The notes below the pieces were generated by a model, which worked only from the letters and a program-made list of their open reading frames with translations, was not told the origin of the DNA and did no database searches. Positions 42,001 to 53,206 of a stretch of DNA of 64,000 bases are shown one piece after another (within the stretch, counting starts at the first letter, position 1; every line of letters starts with the position of its first letter). This DNA comes from Euborellia annulipes. Its lineage: Eukaryota > Arthropoda > Insecta > Dermaptera > Anisolabididae. The stretch spans positions 62,001-126,000 of the forward strand of contig JAKCPI010002713.1 of the NCBI GenBank assembly GCA_023213315.1, in the 5' to 3' direction. A program made the position numbers and the translations under genes.

Positions 42001-43133
42001 AATATTTATGTATTTTTTGCTTCCAAAAATGGTGGTGTGTTCTAAAAAGATTCAGATGTTGAAAAAAAAACGGTTAAACCGGTAAAAAAATCGAAAACCG
42101 GTTTTCAAAATTTTCCTGTTTTTCCAAATCCTAGTAGTGACGTAAAGTTATGTTTCAATAGACTTAAAAAAAAAAAAAAACAATTACTTTTGTTTTATAC
42201 TGCTAAAAAGCTGTTAATCTTTTCGTTAAAATAAATTGATTAATTCTGAATATTTACAATATATTATATTTGCTTAATTGAATTAAATCATCGAGTTAAA
42301 CATCTTCCGGTAGCCATTGGTACTTTAATAAATAAATATACACATACCTCAAAATCCCTAAATGACCGAAAAGGGAAACAAATGCCATTTAAATAAAAAA
42401 AAATCTGGGTTGATAATAGCACATTTCACAACTTTCAAAGGTTATCCCGCCGAATTTTTGTATATTTTTTGATTGTTTAACAAAAAGAGACATTCTCTCA
42501 TTTTTCTAACACTGAAAAAAGGCATCAACTTCATCCTAGAAATAGAATTTAACTAATCTAATTAAATAATTATTAATAGAGTCTACGTACCGATTAAATC
42601 ATAATTAAAAAATGACGACGTTCTTTGAGAGTGTTTGTGACATGAATAAATAATTATATGTACATAAGGGACATCCCCGATTTGTCTCTCGCTAATGCAA
42701 TTAAGGAAAAGAATTATTTACGTCACTTGGATTAACAAGAGCCTTGGATGGGAGTAATAGACAAAAAAAAAAGTAGATAAATACATTAGTTTTCATTCAT
42801 AGATGCTAAAACAACAAAAAGAGGAGATTAATATTAAAAGAACTTTGAACTCGAAATTAAGTCATCAGTCAAGTGAATTGACAGCAAGTCAATTGAACCT
42901 TATTACGGTTTTCTATGTATAATATTCTGTTAATACCCCATTAAAGAAGGGGTCAGAGGTCTTTCATTACTGATTCAAAATTAATTATTTTTTTTAATTT
43001 AGTATTTTAACTAACCTATTCCAAAAAATTTTTTTAATGATAAATTATTTAATTATTTTTTTTACTAAGCCTCAATTGCATCCATGCGATCTTTTATTTC
43101 TGAAAGAAACTTCTAAAAAAAATTATCTACAGT
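42001..43133. other. Non-coding stretch
   Basis: No gene is supported. Short ACCGGTTTAACCGG-like words lie near 42070-42100. Confidence 0.4.
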
Positions 43134-43424
43134 TTAAAAAAAGTCCCATGAAAATCGGTCAAGTGGTTTCTGAGTTAACTCATTAATTCTCTTTTACAAA
43201 TTCCATTTTATTTAATTAATTATCAATATATTATTTAAAATTTAATTCTAATTAATTTTTATTTTTTAATTAAAATGTAAATAAATTTAATTATAAAATT
43301 AATTAGAATATAGAATTAAATTTTAAATAATATAATTAATTAAATAAAATAGAATTATGATTGTATTTATAATGAGTTAACTCAGAAACCACTTGACCGA
43401 TTTTCATGGGACTTTTTTTTAAAG
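43134..43424. mobile_element. P-family element, complete palindrome
   Basis: The arms CCCATGAAAATCGGTCAAGT (43145 on) and ACTTGACCGATTTTCATGGG (43394 on) are exact inverses, and the palindrome continues inward through GGTTTCTGAGTTAACTCATTA and AATTTAATTCTAATTAATT with modest change. At about 290 bp it is the best-preserved P copy. There is no coding capacity; AA/TT runs at both edges hide any target duplication. Confidence 0.85.
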
Positions 43425-43776
43425 ATAGATAAAATCTTTCCTATACGTTTCTTAACTCTTTAGAGGATGTAAATTATTGAAGAAATTAAATTTAAAAAGA
43501 GATTAATTTAAATTTAACCTCTACCCTAATAAGGATTAAATTTTTTATCTAGAATATATAACTTTTTTTTATAGAGTGGCCTGAAGCAAGTAGATAAAAA
43601 AAAAATTATTGTTTCTGAGTAACAAATAAATAAATAAATATCATATAGCAGCAGCAACTTGAATGAAAGAAAGAAAGAAATAATCAAAGCATAAATTTAC
43701 AAGTTAATCACTGGAACTGGAAAACTAGTTCAAAGAAATAAATAGATGAATAGTGAATAAATTAAATTCCAAACAA

Positions 43777-43808
<32 letters not shown>

Positions 43809-44396
43809 TTTTTTTCTTATAATTTTTGCCTAGAAGTCATTTTAAAGTTTATTGATGCAATGAATGAATGAATGCAGCAATATTAGTTGGCTTTTCATGA
43901 CCCATTTTCTTTAATGATATTCTTTCTTTCTTTCTTTTCTTTCATTTCTAATTTTATTGTTATTAAAATTAATAGTTTAAATATACCCTCAGGTGATGTG
44001 ATGACATCGACGGTTTTTTTTTCATTATTATTATTTAAGAAAAAAAAACATTTTTTTTCCTTTGGCGAAATTGCATCTCTTTAAAGAACATTCTATTGAA
44101 AATGGCCTTTTTGTGTTATATTGTTATGTTGTTTATTAAACCGGGGGTTCTGGCAACAGAGTAGAGCATTCGAGAGGTAATGGAAAAACATAACTGAATT
44201 TCGAATGGGTGGCCCAGAAAAACAAGAGTGTGGAACGTCCCCCTCCCGTAGCCATCGGTATTTATAACTTAATATAAAGACTCGCCGAAAAGGGTAATTA
44301 AAAAAAAAACAACAGAGATTTTAATTTATTATTAATTGAAGTTTCTAAGATTTTAATCAAAACCCTCTCCCCGTCTCGTTTTCATTATTTTTTTTT
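43425..44396. other. Non-coding stretch with microsatellites
   Basis: No gene is supported. It holds (GT)n at 43780-43807 and (CTTT)n at 43923-43942. Confidence 0.45.
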
Positions 44397-44790
44397 GAGC
44401 TACGTGGTTGAAATTTTATAATTAAGTTAGGCACCCTCTCAAGGGATGAAAATAAACTTTTGAACAAAATCGGTCAAAAAGTACCAGTACTTTACTGATG
44501 TACTTTTTCAGTTTTTTGCGATTTTCTCAAAATTCGCTGCAACGATTTTGTTTAAAACTCATAAATGAACTATTTTTTAGATGCTCTTTAAAAAGTCTAT
44601 CAGTGAAATTTTTCGTTGAAATCGTTTGAACTACACTACTAATGTACTTTTTCAGTTTTTTTGTGATTTTCTCAAAATTCGCTGCAGCGATTTTGTTTAA
44701 AACTCATAAATGAACTATTTTTTAGATGCTCTTTAAAAAGTATATCAGTGAAATTTTTCGTGGAAATCGTTTAAAGTACACTTTACTGAT
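44397..44790 (+). repeat. A-family partial copy with internal duplication
   Basis: It runs from GGTTGAAATTTTATAATTAA to TTTACTGATG. A 143-bp part (GTACTTTTTCAGTTTTTT... to AAATCGTTTGAA) occurs twice, at about 44499-44637 and 44644-44780, with minor changes (for example GCTGCAACG and GCTGCAGCG). Both ends of a full A copy are absent. Confidence 0.7.
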
Positions 44791-45519
44791 GTGGAAGCAT
44801 TCGTATTAGAAAAACTCAATCGGTCCAAGTCCAACTCTTATCGTCTCTTTTCCCCATAATATAATTAGACTCATTACATTTTACTTTTTATGTTATATTA
44901 TTTAATATTATATTATATTTAATATTTATAATAATTAGCTGAATCAAATTTAACCTCTCCTTCTATCCGCCAGTTAAAGGATTTTTCAGAAATTGGTTCA
45001 CTATGTTCTGAGCTCTTTTTCTTGGCGGAGGAAAAAAAAAAGAAAGAAAGGAATAATCTTTCGAATAGCTTGTGAATAGATTGTTTTTACTATCCATTAA
45101 ACGCTCACGAATTAATTTCTATTCATAAATAGATTAGAGTTGATTTAAATTCCAGGCAACGCCAACCACAAATAACGTGTCGATTGACATGTAGGCGAAA
45201 GAATTAAGGTATCCCCTATTCATGTTATTTCCGGGAAAATTCCTTAAAAAAAATAATAAATAAATAATTGTTTTATAATTCATATTCATGACAACAAATC
45301 ACATTGCATTTATTTTATTCATTCACAGAGAGAATATAAAAAATAATTGGATGTGACTGTCCACACATTCGAAACTTGTGCCTTGAACCACCAAATTTTG
45401 TTGTGTTTATTTAATTTCCAATTAATATTAAAATACAATTTTTATATTTTTATACTTGAAGTTATAACTAAAAATGTACTTCAAATAATATTGAAGTGAA
45501 TACGAAAAAGGTAAAAATA
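44791..45519. other. Non-coding stretch
   Basis: Nothing supportable is visible. Confidence 0.4.
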
Positions 45520-45800
45520 ATTTTAAAAAATGCCCCATTAAAATCGGTCAAGTGGTTTCTGAGTTAACTCATTACAAATAAAATCATTTATTTTTATAAA
45601 TTCCATTTTAATTAAATAATCATATTATTTAAAATTTAATTCTATATTCTAATTATTTTTTATTTTTTATTTTATAATTAAAATTAAAAATTAATTTAAT
45701 AAAATGTAATTAGCTAAAAAAAAATTATTTCCTATTTGTACTGATGAGTTCACTCAGAAACTACTTGACCGATTTTCATGGGACTTTTTTTAAAGTGTAG
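45520..45800. mobile_element. P-family element, near complete
   Basis: Arms CCCATTAAAATCGGTCAAGT (45533 on) and ACTTGACCGATTTTCATGGG (45763 on) are inverses apart from one base, with the usual GGTTTCTGAGTTAACTCATTA continuation. It is most like the copy at 43134-43424 (CGGTCAAGTGGTTTCTGAG subtype). Confidence 0.8.
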
Positions 45801-46089
45801 ATAATTTTTTTTTTTTATTTCTTTTAGATATCAAATATAGTAGGAATGTGAGAGGCTTAGCAAATAATAAACAAAGTAATTAAATGATTTATCATTTGAA
45901 ATCTTCAAGTAGTTTCCTTAAAATATTAATTAAAAAAAAAGATATAAGCTTAATGAATTTTGAATCATAAAGGAGAGCTTTGGGCTCTTCTTGAAGGCAT
46001 TTTTATTAATAGTAGTATTTAGCAGAGATTTAGCAAAGCAACCGTCTTCGAATATTCACTTCTTGTGCTTTTTTTTGTTATCAACTCGA

Positions 46090-46225
46090 GATTCTAGTTA
46101 CTAAATATAACTTTCGATTGCCAAAAGTAATAGAAAGTTGTGTGCTTTGCGTCCATACACATAAGATTTTGACTCTCAAAACGTGTATTTCCATCAAAAT
46201 ATAAATTTTGACACGAACACAATAG
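46090..46225 (-). mobile_element. A-family fragment
   Basis: TAACTTTCGATTGCC...GAAAGTTGTGTGCT is a worn 3' hairpin, and CAAAACGTGTATTTCCATC with TTTTGACACGAA belongs to the 5' part, now joined directly: an internal deletion of the A core. Confidence 0.5.
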
Positions 46226-46574
46226 ATAAGGGCATTAATCTCTAATGGCGTATCTTCAGTGGCAATCAAATCTCTTTTTTTTTTTGTATTCTAATTTTAT
46301 AAAATAGATGAGAAAATATCATTTGTTGTTGTTGTTGTTGTTGTTGTTAGAGAAAATCAAATCTTATTATTACGTGATGATTTCCTTCACGATTTCATTA
46401 TCGTAAAAATAATATAAATTACATCTATCTTGTTCAGACACTGCATAATAAATAATTTTTTTTTTTTCTTTCTACCGGAATAAGAAAGAAATCTTTTTTT
46501 TTTCTATTATATCTCAAATAGAGGGTTAGTTAGGTATTATAAGGAAAGTCTAATAATTGTAAAACAAAAGTATT

Positions 46575-46665
46575 TTTAGATTTGGGCTCTAGGCACATTT
46601 ATTTATATCATTTGGTATCCAAATACTTTGGAGTGCCTGGGATCCGAACCCACGCCCCGTGGCTT
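46575..46665 (-). mobile_element. tRNA-derived SINE fragment
   Basis: GGGCTCTAGGCACATTTATT, TTTGGTATCCAAAT, GTGCCTGGGATCCGAACCC keeps the B-box region and hairpin; the A box and the tail are gone. A (GTT)n tract lies upstream at 46323-46350. Confidence 0.7.
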
Positions 46666-46923
46666 AAAGATTATAAATGTTGACATTTGTCAACACCTCT
46701 TACCTCTCGGATAGAGATAACTTCAAGATATTGCAATTTAATATCAACTATTTTACAAATTTCTAAGTAAATTTAACACAAATGTAAATCATTAAAATTA
46801 CAATTTAAATAAAATAAAGGCAAACATGTCAATATGGCGGAATTTTAAAACTTTATTATTTGTAGTTGGTCGTGCCACGCATCTTCAGACAGACATATTT
46901 ACATATAGGATATTAGTATAGTA

Positions 46924-47465
46924 TTAGTCATATATGGACGAAGGAACCAAGCGCCATTAGCCTAAATCTGAGATAAGGGGCATTTCATTTTCACACTTGT
47001 AATCAAAATCAATGACTTATTTTTTCTTGTTTTATACTAGCAACCAACCTAATATTCGGTTTCGGCCTTAGTTTCGGTTTCGGCTCAAAACCAGCCGAAA
47101 CCTGGGTTTGAAAAGATGAGATGAGACTCGCACGCAAAAAAAAAAAAAGTCAAATGATTTCCACGTGAAAAAAACTTTCCGCAAGGAGGGAAAGAAACGG
47201 AAAATAAGGTAAAATAATTTTCACTGGAGAGAAAAAAAATTTTCCACATGGCGGGAAAAATTTCGTTTTGCTAGGGAAAAGACAGGGGAAAAGTAAAAAA
47301 AAAAAATTTTTGTATAAGAAAATACAAGTTTCGGCTAAAAATCTTGTTTCGGTCGGACCCTATTTTATACAACAAAAGTAATAGTGTAATAAAGTTGTGA
47401 TTTCCCCTACAAGATGGCGGTCTTATCTCAATTTCGTTCATAATGGCGCTTGGTTCCTTTATGCA
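46924..47465. mobile_element. TIR element with nested hAT MITE
   Basis: AAGGAACCAAGCGCCATTA near 46936 and its inverse TAATGGCGCTTGGTTCCTT near 47440 are the TIRs. Removing the MITE at 47038-47362 leaves about 215 bp. No clear target duplication is visible. Confidence 0.65.
47038..47362. mobile_element. hAT MITE, TTTCGG-rich family, 8-bp TSD
   Basis: Starts TAGCAACCAACC, ends GGTCGGACCCTA, flanked by TTTTATAC at 47030-47037 and 47363-47370. Shares GAGATGAGACTCGCACGC and GGTTTCGGC words with 17415-17668 and 56383-56793. Confidence 0.85.
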
Positions 47466-47479
47466 TAACATCGTCTATA

Positions 47480-47900
47480 TACGATACAAGTTGGAAAGGC
47501 GCGGCTTCGCCGCGCCATTCCCAACTTGGCCCTGGCGGGCGGCGTCTCGGGACGTGATCAGTAGTTTTCCCCTTGATTTTAAAGCCCATATGATTTCTGC
47601 CCAAATGAAAATACACTGAATCAAGTTTAAAATAATTGAATATTCGCCCTGCCCGGCCTGTGGGTTTTGTAGACCATGAAAAAATTATGGGCGGGTAGCA
47701 AGTCTAAATTTCACTTTAATAAACTGATTAGGAGGACGGGCATGCAAATGAAATTGGATGGGCAAGGCCCTATTAAAAAATAAAGGGTCGGACTAAGCCG
47801 AGCGCACAACTTTGCCCACCCACTATTCAAGAAAAGAATATATTGCCCTCCCTAAAATATTTGCCCCCCCCCCCCTCTAATGGTCCGATGTTTAGCAAAA
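47480..47900. other. Non-coding stretch with a GC-rich hairpin
   Basis: GGCGCGGCTTCGCCGCGCC at about 47500-47518 is a perfect short stem with a TTCG tetraloop-like centre, unusual in this AT-rich DNA. No gene is supported. Confidence 0.4.
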
Positions 47901-48002
47901 GCTTTTCACTTCTTGGCCTCTACCCCTAGTTTATGGGTGCAAAATTTCAAAACAATTGAACAAATAGTTTTTGAGTTTTCGTTGACGAAAAAATTTACCA
48001 CA

Positions 48003-48040
<38 letters not shown>

Positions 48041-48165
48041 TCATTCCAAAAACTACTTAAATGGATTCAGGGGACCTCAAAACGAATTTTGGCAGCTTCA
48101 GAAAAATTTCGATTTTTTTTACAATTACATTAACTTTACCTCAACCTACGGTTGATGGGCAAAGT
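47901..48165 (-). mobile_element. Variant A-like element end
   Basis: (AC)n at 48004-48037, ATGGATTCAGGGGACCTC, AAAACGAATTTTGGCAG and a terminal hairpin (AACTTTACC...GGCAAAGTTAAAAA, near 48133-48168) copy the layout of the A 5' end, with diverged sequence: CTTTACC in place of CTTTCTC. Confidence 0.55.
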
Positions 48166-48348
48166 TAAAAATAAACAATTTTAAAATATTTCTTTTTTCT
48201 GACATCTGAAAAAGTTTATTATTTATTATAAATTTAAATATGTAAAAAAAATTAAATATTTTTAAATAATTTTTTTTTTATTTGATGTATTATTTAAAAC
48301 TTTTTATTAAATAAAAGAAATTTTATACAATGTATGATTCAGGGGTAT

Positions 48349-48440
48349 CATACATCGTCAAAGTCTTAAATGGCCTAAGTTGCCGAAAAGACTGTGGAGG
48401 GAATGAGAAAAAAGTGTGAATGTTTAAAAAAAAAAAAAAT
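48349..48440 (+). mobile_element. SINE tail fragment
   Basis: TCGTCAAAGTCTTAAATGGC, TTGCCGAAAAGACTGTG and AAAAAAGTGTGAATG then an A tail match the 3' half of the tRNA-derived SINE; the head is absent (5' truncation). Confidence 0.8.
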
Positions 48441-49021
48441 TCCTAGACATTCATTCATTCATTCACTAAATTTTCGTCGGTACGGGAGGGTTTGAAAAAT
48501 TTCCGGGTCTGAAGAATGGTAAAAATACCCGGCGCTAAGTAAAAAAAAATAAGAATATGAGCCAAATGAAATGTTGTGGACGTGGAAGGCTCTATGAGGG
48601 AATGAATTGAAAATGATTTTTTTGCTGTTTTGAAGATATCTAAAGAAAAAATTGAAATAATCTATAATTTCGTTCATTTTAGATACTAAGCCATGCCTGA
48701 GAATATGCAATGTGGATCATTCAGAGCAATCAAACAAAAAAAAATTTCTTACATTTTAGAAGTGGTTTTAAATACCCTAAACAATGTCTGAATTAAATGA
48801 AATGGTATTCATTTTTTACAAAATTTAATCTAAAATGTGAAAACCTTTGGATATCCAAGATATCTTTTACCATTAAAAAGATATAGCTAAAATTGTATAG
48901 AAATATCTCGGAAAAAAAATATCTACTTAAAAGTTTGTCTCGTGATTGACGAATAGATAATATACTAAACCATGTCTGAGAATGCTGTAATGGGGCTCAT
49001 TTGTTTCCAAATTTAATGTAG

Positions 49022-49035
49022 AATAATACAAAATT
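49022..49035. repeat. LINE target duplication, left copy
   Basis: AATAATACAAAATT here is identical to 55002-55015. The uninterrupted target is represented by 55362-55380 in a neighbouring repeat unit. Confidence 0.9.
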
Positions 49036-49079
49036 TTTTTTTTTTTTTTTTTATTTATTTACCCGTTTAAGCCATAGGC

Positions 49080-49400
49080 CATTGGGTTAAAACTGGATAT
49101 AAAAATACAAAATTCATATAAAAATACTTATAAACAAAACAATATGAATACAAAAGTAATACTAGTCCAAAACAAGATTATAAATACAATACAAAAACAA
49201 AGCAATAAGAATACAATACCAAAACAATATAAATACAATATTAAGACAATAAAAGTGCAATAAAAATACAAAAGCAAAACAATAAAAATACAATAACAAA
49301 ACAAGAAAAATACAATACCAAAACAATAAAAATACAATAACAAAACAATAAAAATACAATAACAAAGCAATAAGAATACAATAACAAAGCAATATTAACA
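49080..49400 (-). repeat. Tandem repeats in LINE 3' UTR
   Basis: Units of about 22 bp built on ACAAAACAATAAAAATACAAT vary slightly from one to the next. A similar A-rich array occurs in the presumed related LINE end at 7700-8385. Confidence 0.8.
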
Positions 49401-49417
49401 CTTTAGTAAAAATAAAC

Positions 49418-52400
49418 TCACAAATTGATTTTGCAGGTCTTGCAAAAATCAAATATTTGGTTTATTAGTTCGTGGCTATTACATTTTATGATATCAGCAA
49501 AAGATGGAGGGTCTCTGAAGTGCGGCTGGATTAGGCTGAACAGCTGTTTTCTTTGAGTTGAGTATAGGGGGCATTTGAGGATAAGGTGTTCTGGGGTAGC
49601 TGGGGTTGGAGCACAGGTGCAATTTGGTGAGTTAACAATGTTGAATCGGAATAGGTGTGCAGGAGAGCGAGTGTGGTTAATGCGAAGTCTATTGAATAGT
49701 ATTATGCACGGTCTAGAGATTCCCGTGAATTTGGTGAACCATGGTGGTGCGAGAAGGGGTTTTATTTTATGTAAGGCAGATCCTTTAATTTGGCTTGTGT
49801 AGTCCCAATTGTTGGTCCATTCTTGTTTTAATTCTCTTTTAAAGTGAGGGATAATATCTTGCCATGGTGTTAATTTAGTGAGGGTGTTTGTTCCTTTAGC
49901 TGCTTTTTTTGCCAAATAGTCAGCTATTGCATTTCCTTGCGAAGAGGCGTGACCTTTAACCCATTTTAATTCTATGCGTTTCCCATTTTCTTCAGATTTG
50001 AGAAGGAGGTTGAAGATGTCTATTATAATTTTCCTTGGGGTTTTTGATTTTTTGATGTTTTGAATCGCACACAGTGTGCTTTGAGAGTCTGAGTGTATAT
50101 TGATTAGAGAATGGGGTTTGTTGAGACTATAGATTACGGCTTCCCGAATGGCTATTGCTTCAGCCGAGAATACTGACATCGATGTGGGAAGTTTATAGAG
50201 GCCAAATTCAGCTGAGGTTGCGTCGAAAAAAGCTGCACCTGTACCATTTTGGTTTTTAGATCCGTCTGTATATATTTCTAACTCTGCCTTTCTATTATAG
50301 CTGCTCGCGTGACTATTTATACTTATTTTAGGTGAGAAATTAATGGAAGTCTGGTTCAGGAGATGTTTGGTAAAAAGAGAGGTTTTCTCTAGATTAATAT
50401 TCATCCTTCTAATGTTAATAGCGGTAGCAATAAGTAATGGGATTCTAGTATGGTTCCAGTATCCTGTGGAGAAGTAAGTGTTTTCCAAGGAACTTATTGC
50501 TTCTATGCTGGGATGGTAAATCTTGGAGAGTCTTTTTATATAAAATTTTTTAGCTAAGAATTTTCTCCTGAATTCCAGAGGAGGCTCATTAGCTTCCGCC
50601 AATATAGCATTTGTTGGTGAAGACTTCAAATAGCCAAAGCTCAACCGAATGCATTGATATTGAATTTTATCCAAAGAAGACAGTAATGTATTCGAGGCGG
50701 AATTATAAAGGAACGAACCATAATCTAACTTAGAGCGGATTAATAATCTATAAATGGTCAACATCGAATTTGGATCTCCTCCCCAAGAAGTATTGTAGAG
50801 AGTGGTAAGTATTTTTAAATCGACTAAACATTTTTCTTTTATATATCTTATATGGTAGGACCAACTTAATTTTGTATCAAGATACATCCCTAAATATTTA
50901 ACGTTAGCCTTTATTGGGTAGATGTTGGAGGCTAAGACTATCTGGTTTCCTATTTGTATTCTTCTTTTAGAGAACACACATATCGAAGACTTGGAGCAAG
51001 ATATTTTTAAGAAATTTCTATCTAAATAGTTATTTAATTTTTTGAGAGAGTGGTCAAGGTCTAAGATACAATCACTTAAATTATTTGAGGAACTATAAAT
51101 TACCAGATCATCGGCATATTGGAGAGATCTACAGTTACAACTTACTTGAGAGATTAAGTCATACATATAACAATTGAACAGAATTGGGGATAGAACTGAG
51201 CCCTGAGGCAGTCCTCTAAAGATTATTCTTGATATGGATTGATGTTTGTTCACGTTGACTAGTACGGTACGACCATAAAATAAGGAGAAGATTAATTTTG
51301 CAGAAGCTGAGCCTATTCCCAATTTAATTAGTTTCTTATATAACATATATAAATTGACATTGTCGTATGCCCCCTCAATGTCTATGAAAGCTGACATTGT
51401 GAACCCTTTAGTAGCAAAACTTCTTTGAATATCCGATATAAGTATTGCTAAATTATCCATTGTAGAGTGATTTGAGCGAAAGCCGAATGAAAAAGTGGGG
51501 ATTTTATAATTAGTTTCTAGGTAATTTTCAAGCCTGAACTTAATAAGTTTTTCGAATATTTTCATTATGCACGATGATAGCGCTATTGGTCTGTAAGAGG
51601 AGCCTTGATTTTTTGGCTTGTTTGGTTTCAAGATGGGCAGTATGATGTACTTTTTCCATGAGGTTGGGATATTATTGGAATATCTTATATCATTGAATAT
51701 TGTTAAAAGGAAAATTAATCCTGAGTATGGGAGATTTTTAATCATCGAGTAAAAGATACCATCCTCCCCTGGAGAAGAATCTTTTGATTCATTTAGGGCA
51801 CGTTCAAGTTCATTTAATGAAAATGGAGTATCTATAATATCTGGCGTCGAGTCATTATTTATGGATATGTTACCTGCATCATTTTGTGGGACAAATGGAG
51901 GGGCAATTTTATCAAGGAATTCCTCAATTATTTCAAGGTCAAGCTCATTATTATTACGAGTAATATTAGCTCCTTTTAGTTTTTTTACCTTTAGCCATAA
52001 ATCACGTGAATTACATGAGGAATTAATGGAAGAACAGAACTCTCTCCATGAATCACGTTTGGCTTGTTTAACCGTACGTTTAGCAATTGCTTGCGTTTTT
52101 TTAAGTGAAAGAAGATTTTCTAAAATGGGATTATCTCTGTAAATTCTATGTGCGTTTTTCCTATTTTTGATGGCTATATCGCACTCGTGTGTCCACCAAC
52201 ACATAGGGATACGATGATTAGGGGGCGGTTTAGTTTTAGGTATTGCTAAAGCTGCTGCATAGTATACTTGCTCAATAAAAAAGGCATATCTAAAATCTAA
52301 TGCTCCTGAATAAGGAAAATTTTCAAAATTAATTATTAGGCTACTTTTGTATAAGGTCCAATTGGCCTCCTTGATTTTAAATTTTGATTGGAAATTAGAG

Positions 52401-53101
52401 TAATCGAAATTTATTAAACTTTCTTTAGATATCAGTATTGGGTAGTGGTCAGAACCCATCGAGTCTTCTAGTACTTCCCAACTAAAAAGGGGAGCTATAG
52501 CTGATGAACAGAGGGAGACGTCGACTATAGATGTATTAAGATTTGCATAAATTCGCGTTGGGGATCCATCATTAAGAGGAATTAAATTATGGTTATCCGC
52601 AAAATCTAAGAGCGCTACTCCCTGCCGGTCTAAAAAAGCACATCCCCATTCAGGTGCATGTGAGTTATAGTCGCCCAAAATACAGAACGGCCCTTCTAGA
52701 TTGTTTAGAATCTGATCCCATTCACTAGATGTCATAAAATGCCCTGGTTTGAAGTAACAGGACAAAATGGTTAGTTTTGACCTATCTGGCATTGTTAATC
52801 TAATGCCGCAAATTTGTATATTATTGTTTGTCAATTTAAGAGTACTGTTAAAATCCAAGTTATTTTTTATCAAGATCATTACGCCACCACCTCTACTTTC
52901 TGATCGATCGGCTCTTACTGTAAAATACCCTTTGATATTAAATTCATGATCAGGTCGTAGCCATGTCTCTGATATGGCTGCGATGCTTATATTTTTTTCC
53001 CATAGCATCAGTTCTAGGCTACCCTTATTTCCCGCCACACTCCTAGCATTCCATTGGAGAATTGTGAAACTTTTGTGCCTAGTATTTGGAGTGAATTTTA
53101 T
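49418..53101 (-). CDS. LINE ORF2: endonuclease, reverse transcriptase, RNase H
   Basis: This is the enzyme for target-primed reverse transcription. Residue numbers here count from the GTG at 53038. The endonuclease (1-205) shows ISETWL (about 20), GDYNSHAPEWG (about 122) and SDHYP (about 195). The RT (about 440-720) shows FIDIEGAYD (about 552), GLPQGSVLSP (about 608) and YADD (about 641). RNase H (about 918-1045) shows TDGSKNQNGTGAA, HSDSQSTL and WVKGHASSQGNAIAD. A terminal CTC...EHLILKCP cluster (about 1140-1157) follows. The frame is open up to a stop at 53102-53104 and includes QWNARSV, the usual endonuclease start, upstream of the GTG. No ATG lies between that stop and the endonuclease, so the start is uncertain; the first codon is ATA at 53099-53101. 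The end is at 49418. Confidence 0.95.
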   Translation of the reverse strand: MKFTPNTRHKSFTILQWNARSVAGNKGSLELMLWEKNISIAAISETWLRPDHEFNIKGYFTVRADRSESRGGGVMILIKNNLDFNSTLKLTNNNIQICGIRLTMPDRSKLTILSCYFKPGHFMTSSEWDQILNNLEGPFCILGDYNSHAPEWGCAFLDRQGVALLDFADNHNLIPLNDGSPTRIYANLNTSIVDVSLCSSAIAPLFSWEVLEDSMGSDHYPILISKESLINFDYSNFQSKFKIKEANWTLYKSSLIINFENFPYSGALDFRYAFFIEQVYYAAALAIPKTKPPPNHRIPMCWWTHECDIAIKNRKNAHRIYRDNPILENLLSLKKTQAIAKRTVKQAKRDSWREFCSSINSSCNSRDLWLKVKKLKGANITRNNNELDLEIIEEFLDKIAPPFVPQNDAGNISINNDSTPDIIDTPFSLNELERALNESKDSSPGEDGIFYSMIKNLPYSGLIFLLTIFNDIRYSNNIPTSWKKYIILPILKPNKPKNQGSSYRPIALSSCIMKIFEKLIKFRLENYLETNYKIPTFSFGFRSNHSTMDNLAILISDIQRSFATKGFTMSAFIDIEGAYDNVNLYMLYKKLIKLGIGSASAKLIFSLFYGRTVLVNVNKHQSISRIIFRGLPQGSVLSPILFNCYMYDLISQVSCNCRSLQYADDLVIYSSSNNLSDCILDLDHSLKKLNNYLDRNFLKISCSKSSICVFSKRRIQIGNQIVLASNIYPIKANVKYLGMYLDTKLSWSYHIRYIKEKCLVDLKILTTLYNTSWGGDPNSMLTIYRLLIRSKLDYGSFLYNSASNTLLSSLDKIQYQCIRLSFGYLKSSPTNAILAEANEPPLEFRRKFLAKKFYIKRLSKIYHPSIEAISSLENTYFSTGYWNHTRIPLLIATAINIRRMNINLEKTSLFTKHLLNQTSINFSPKISINSHASSYNRKAELEIYTDGSKNQNGTGAAFFDATSAEFGLYKLPTSMSVFSAEAIAIREAVIYSLNKPHSLINIHSDSQSTLCAIQNIKKSKTPRKIIIDIFNLLLKSEENGKRIELKWVKGHASSQGNAIADYLAKKAAKGTNTLTKLTPWQDIIPHFKRELKQEWTNNWDYTSQIKGSALHKIKPLLAPPWFTKFTGISRPCIILFNRLRINHTRSPAHLFRFNIVNSPNCTCAPTPATPEHLILKCPLYSTQRKQLFSLIQPHFRDPPSFADIIKCNSHELINQIFDFCKTCKINL

Positions 53102-53206
53102 TTAATGTTAATGTTACCTGAAGTAGCTCTTACCAGTGAAATATTATATCGAAGAGGCTAGGAGAGGTTCTTTTATCTTTTTAGGGTTAAGCTAGGTGGG
53201 CCTTAA

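Noticed and set aside
49128..49452. Minus-strand open frames rich in Cys, Phe, Tyr and Leu
   Set aside because: They translate the tandem repeats of the LINE 3' UTR in the wrong frames.
51861..52142. Plus-strand open frame of 93 codons
   Set aside because: It is antisense to LINE ORF2, which has clear conserved motifs.
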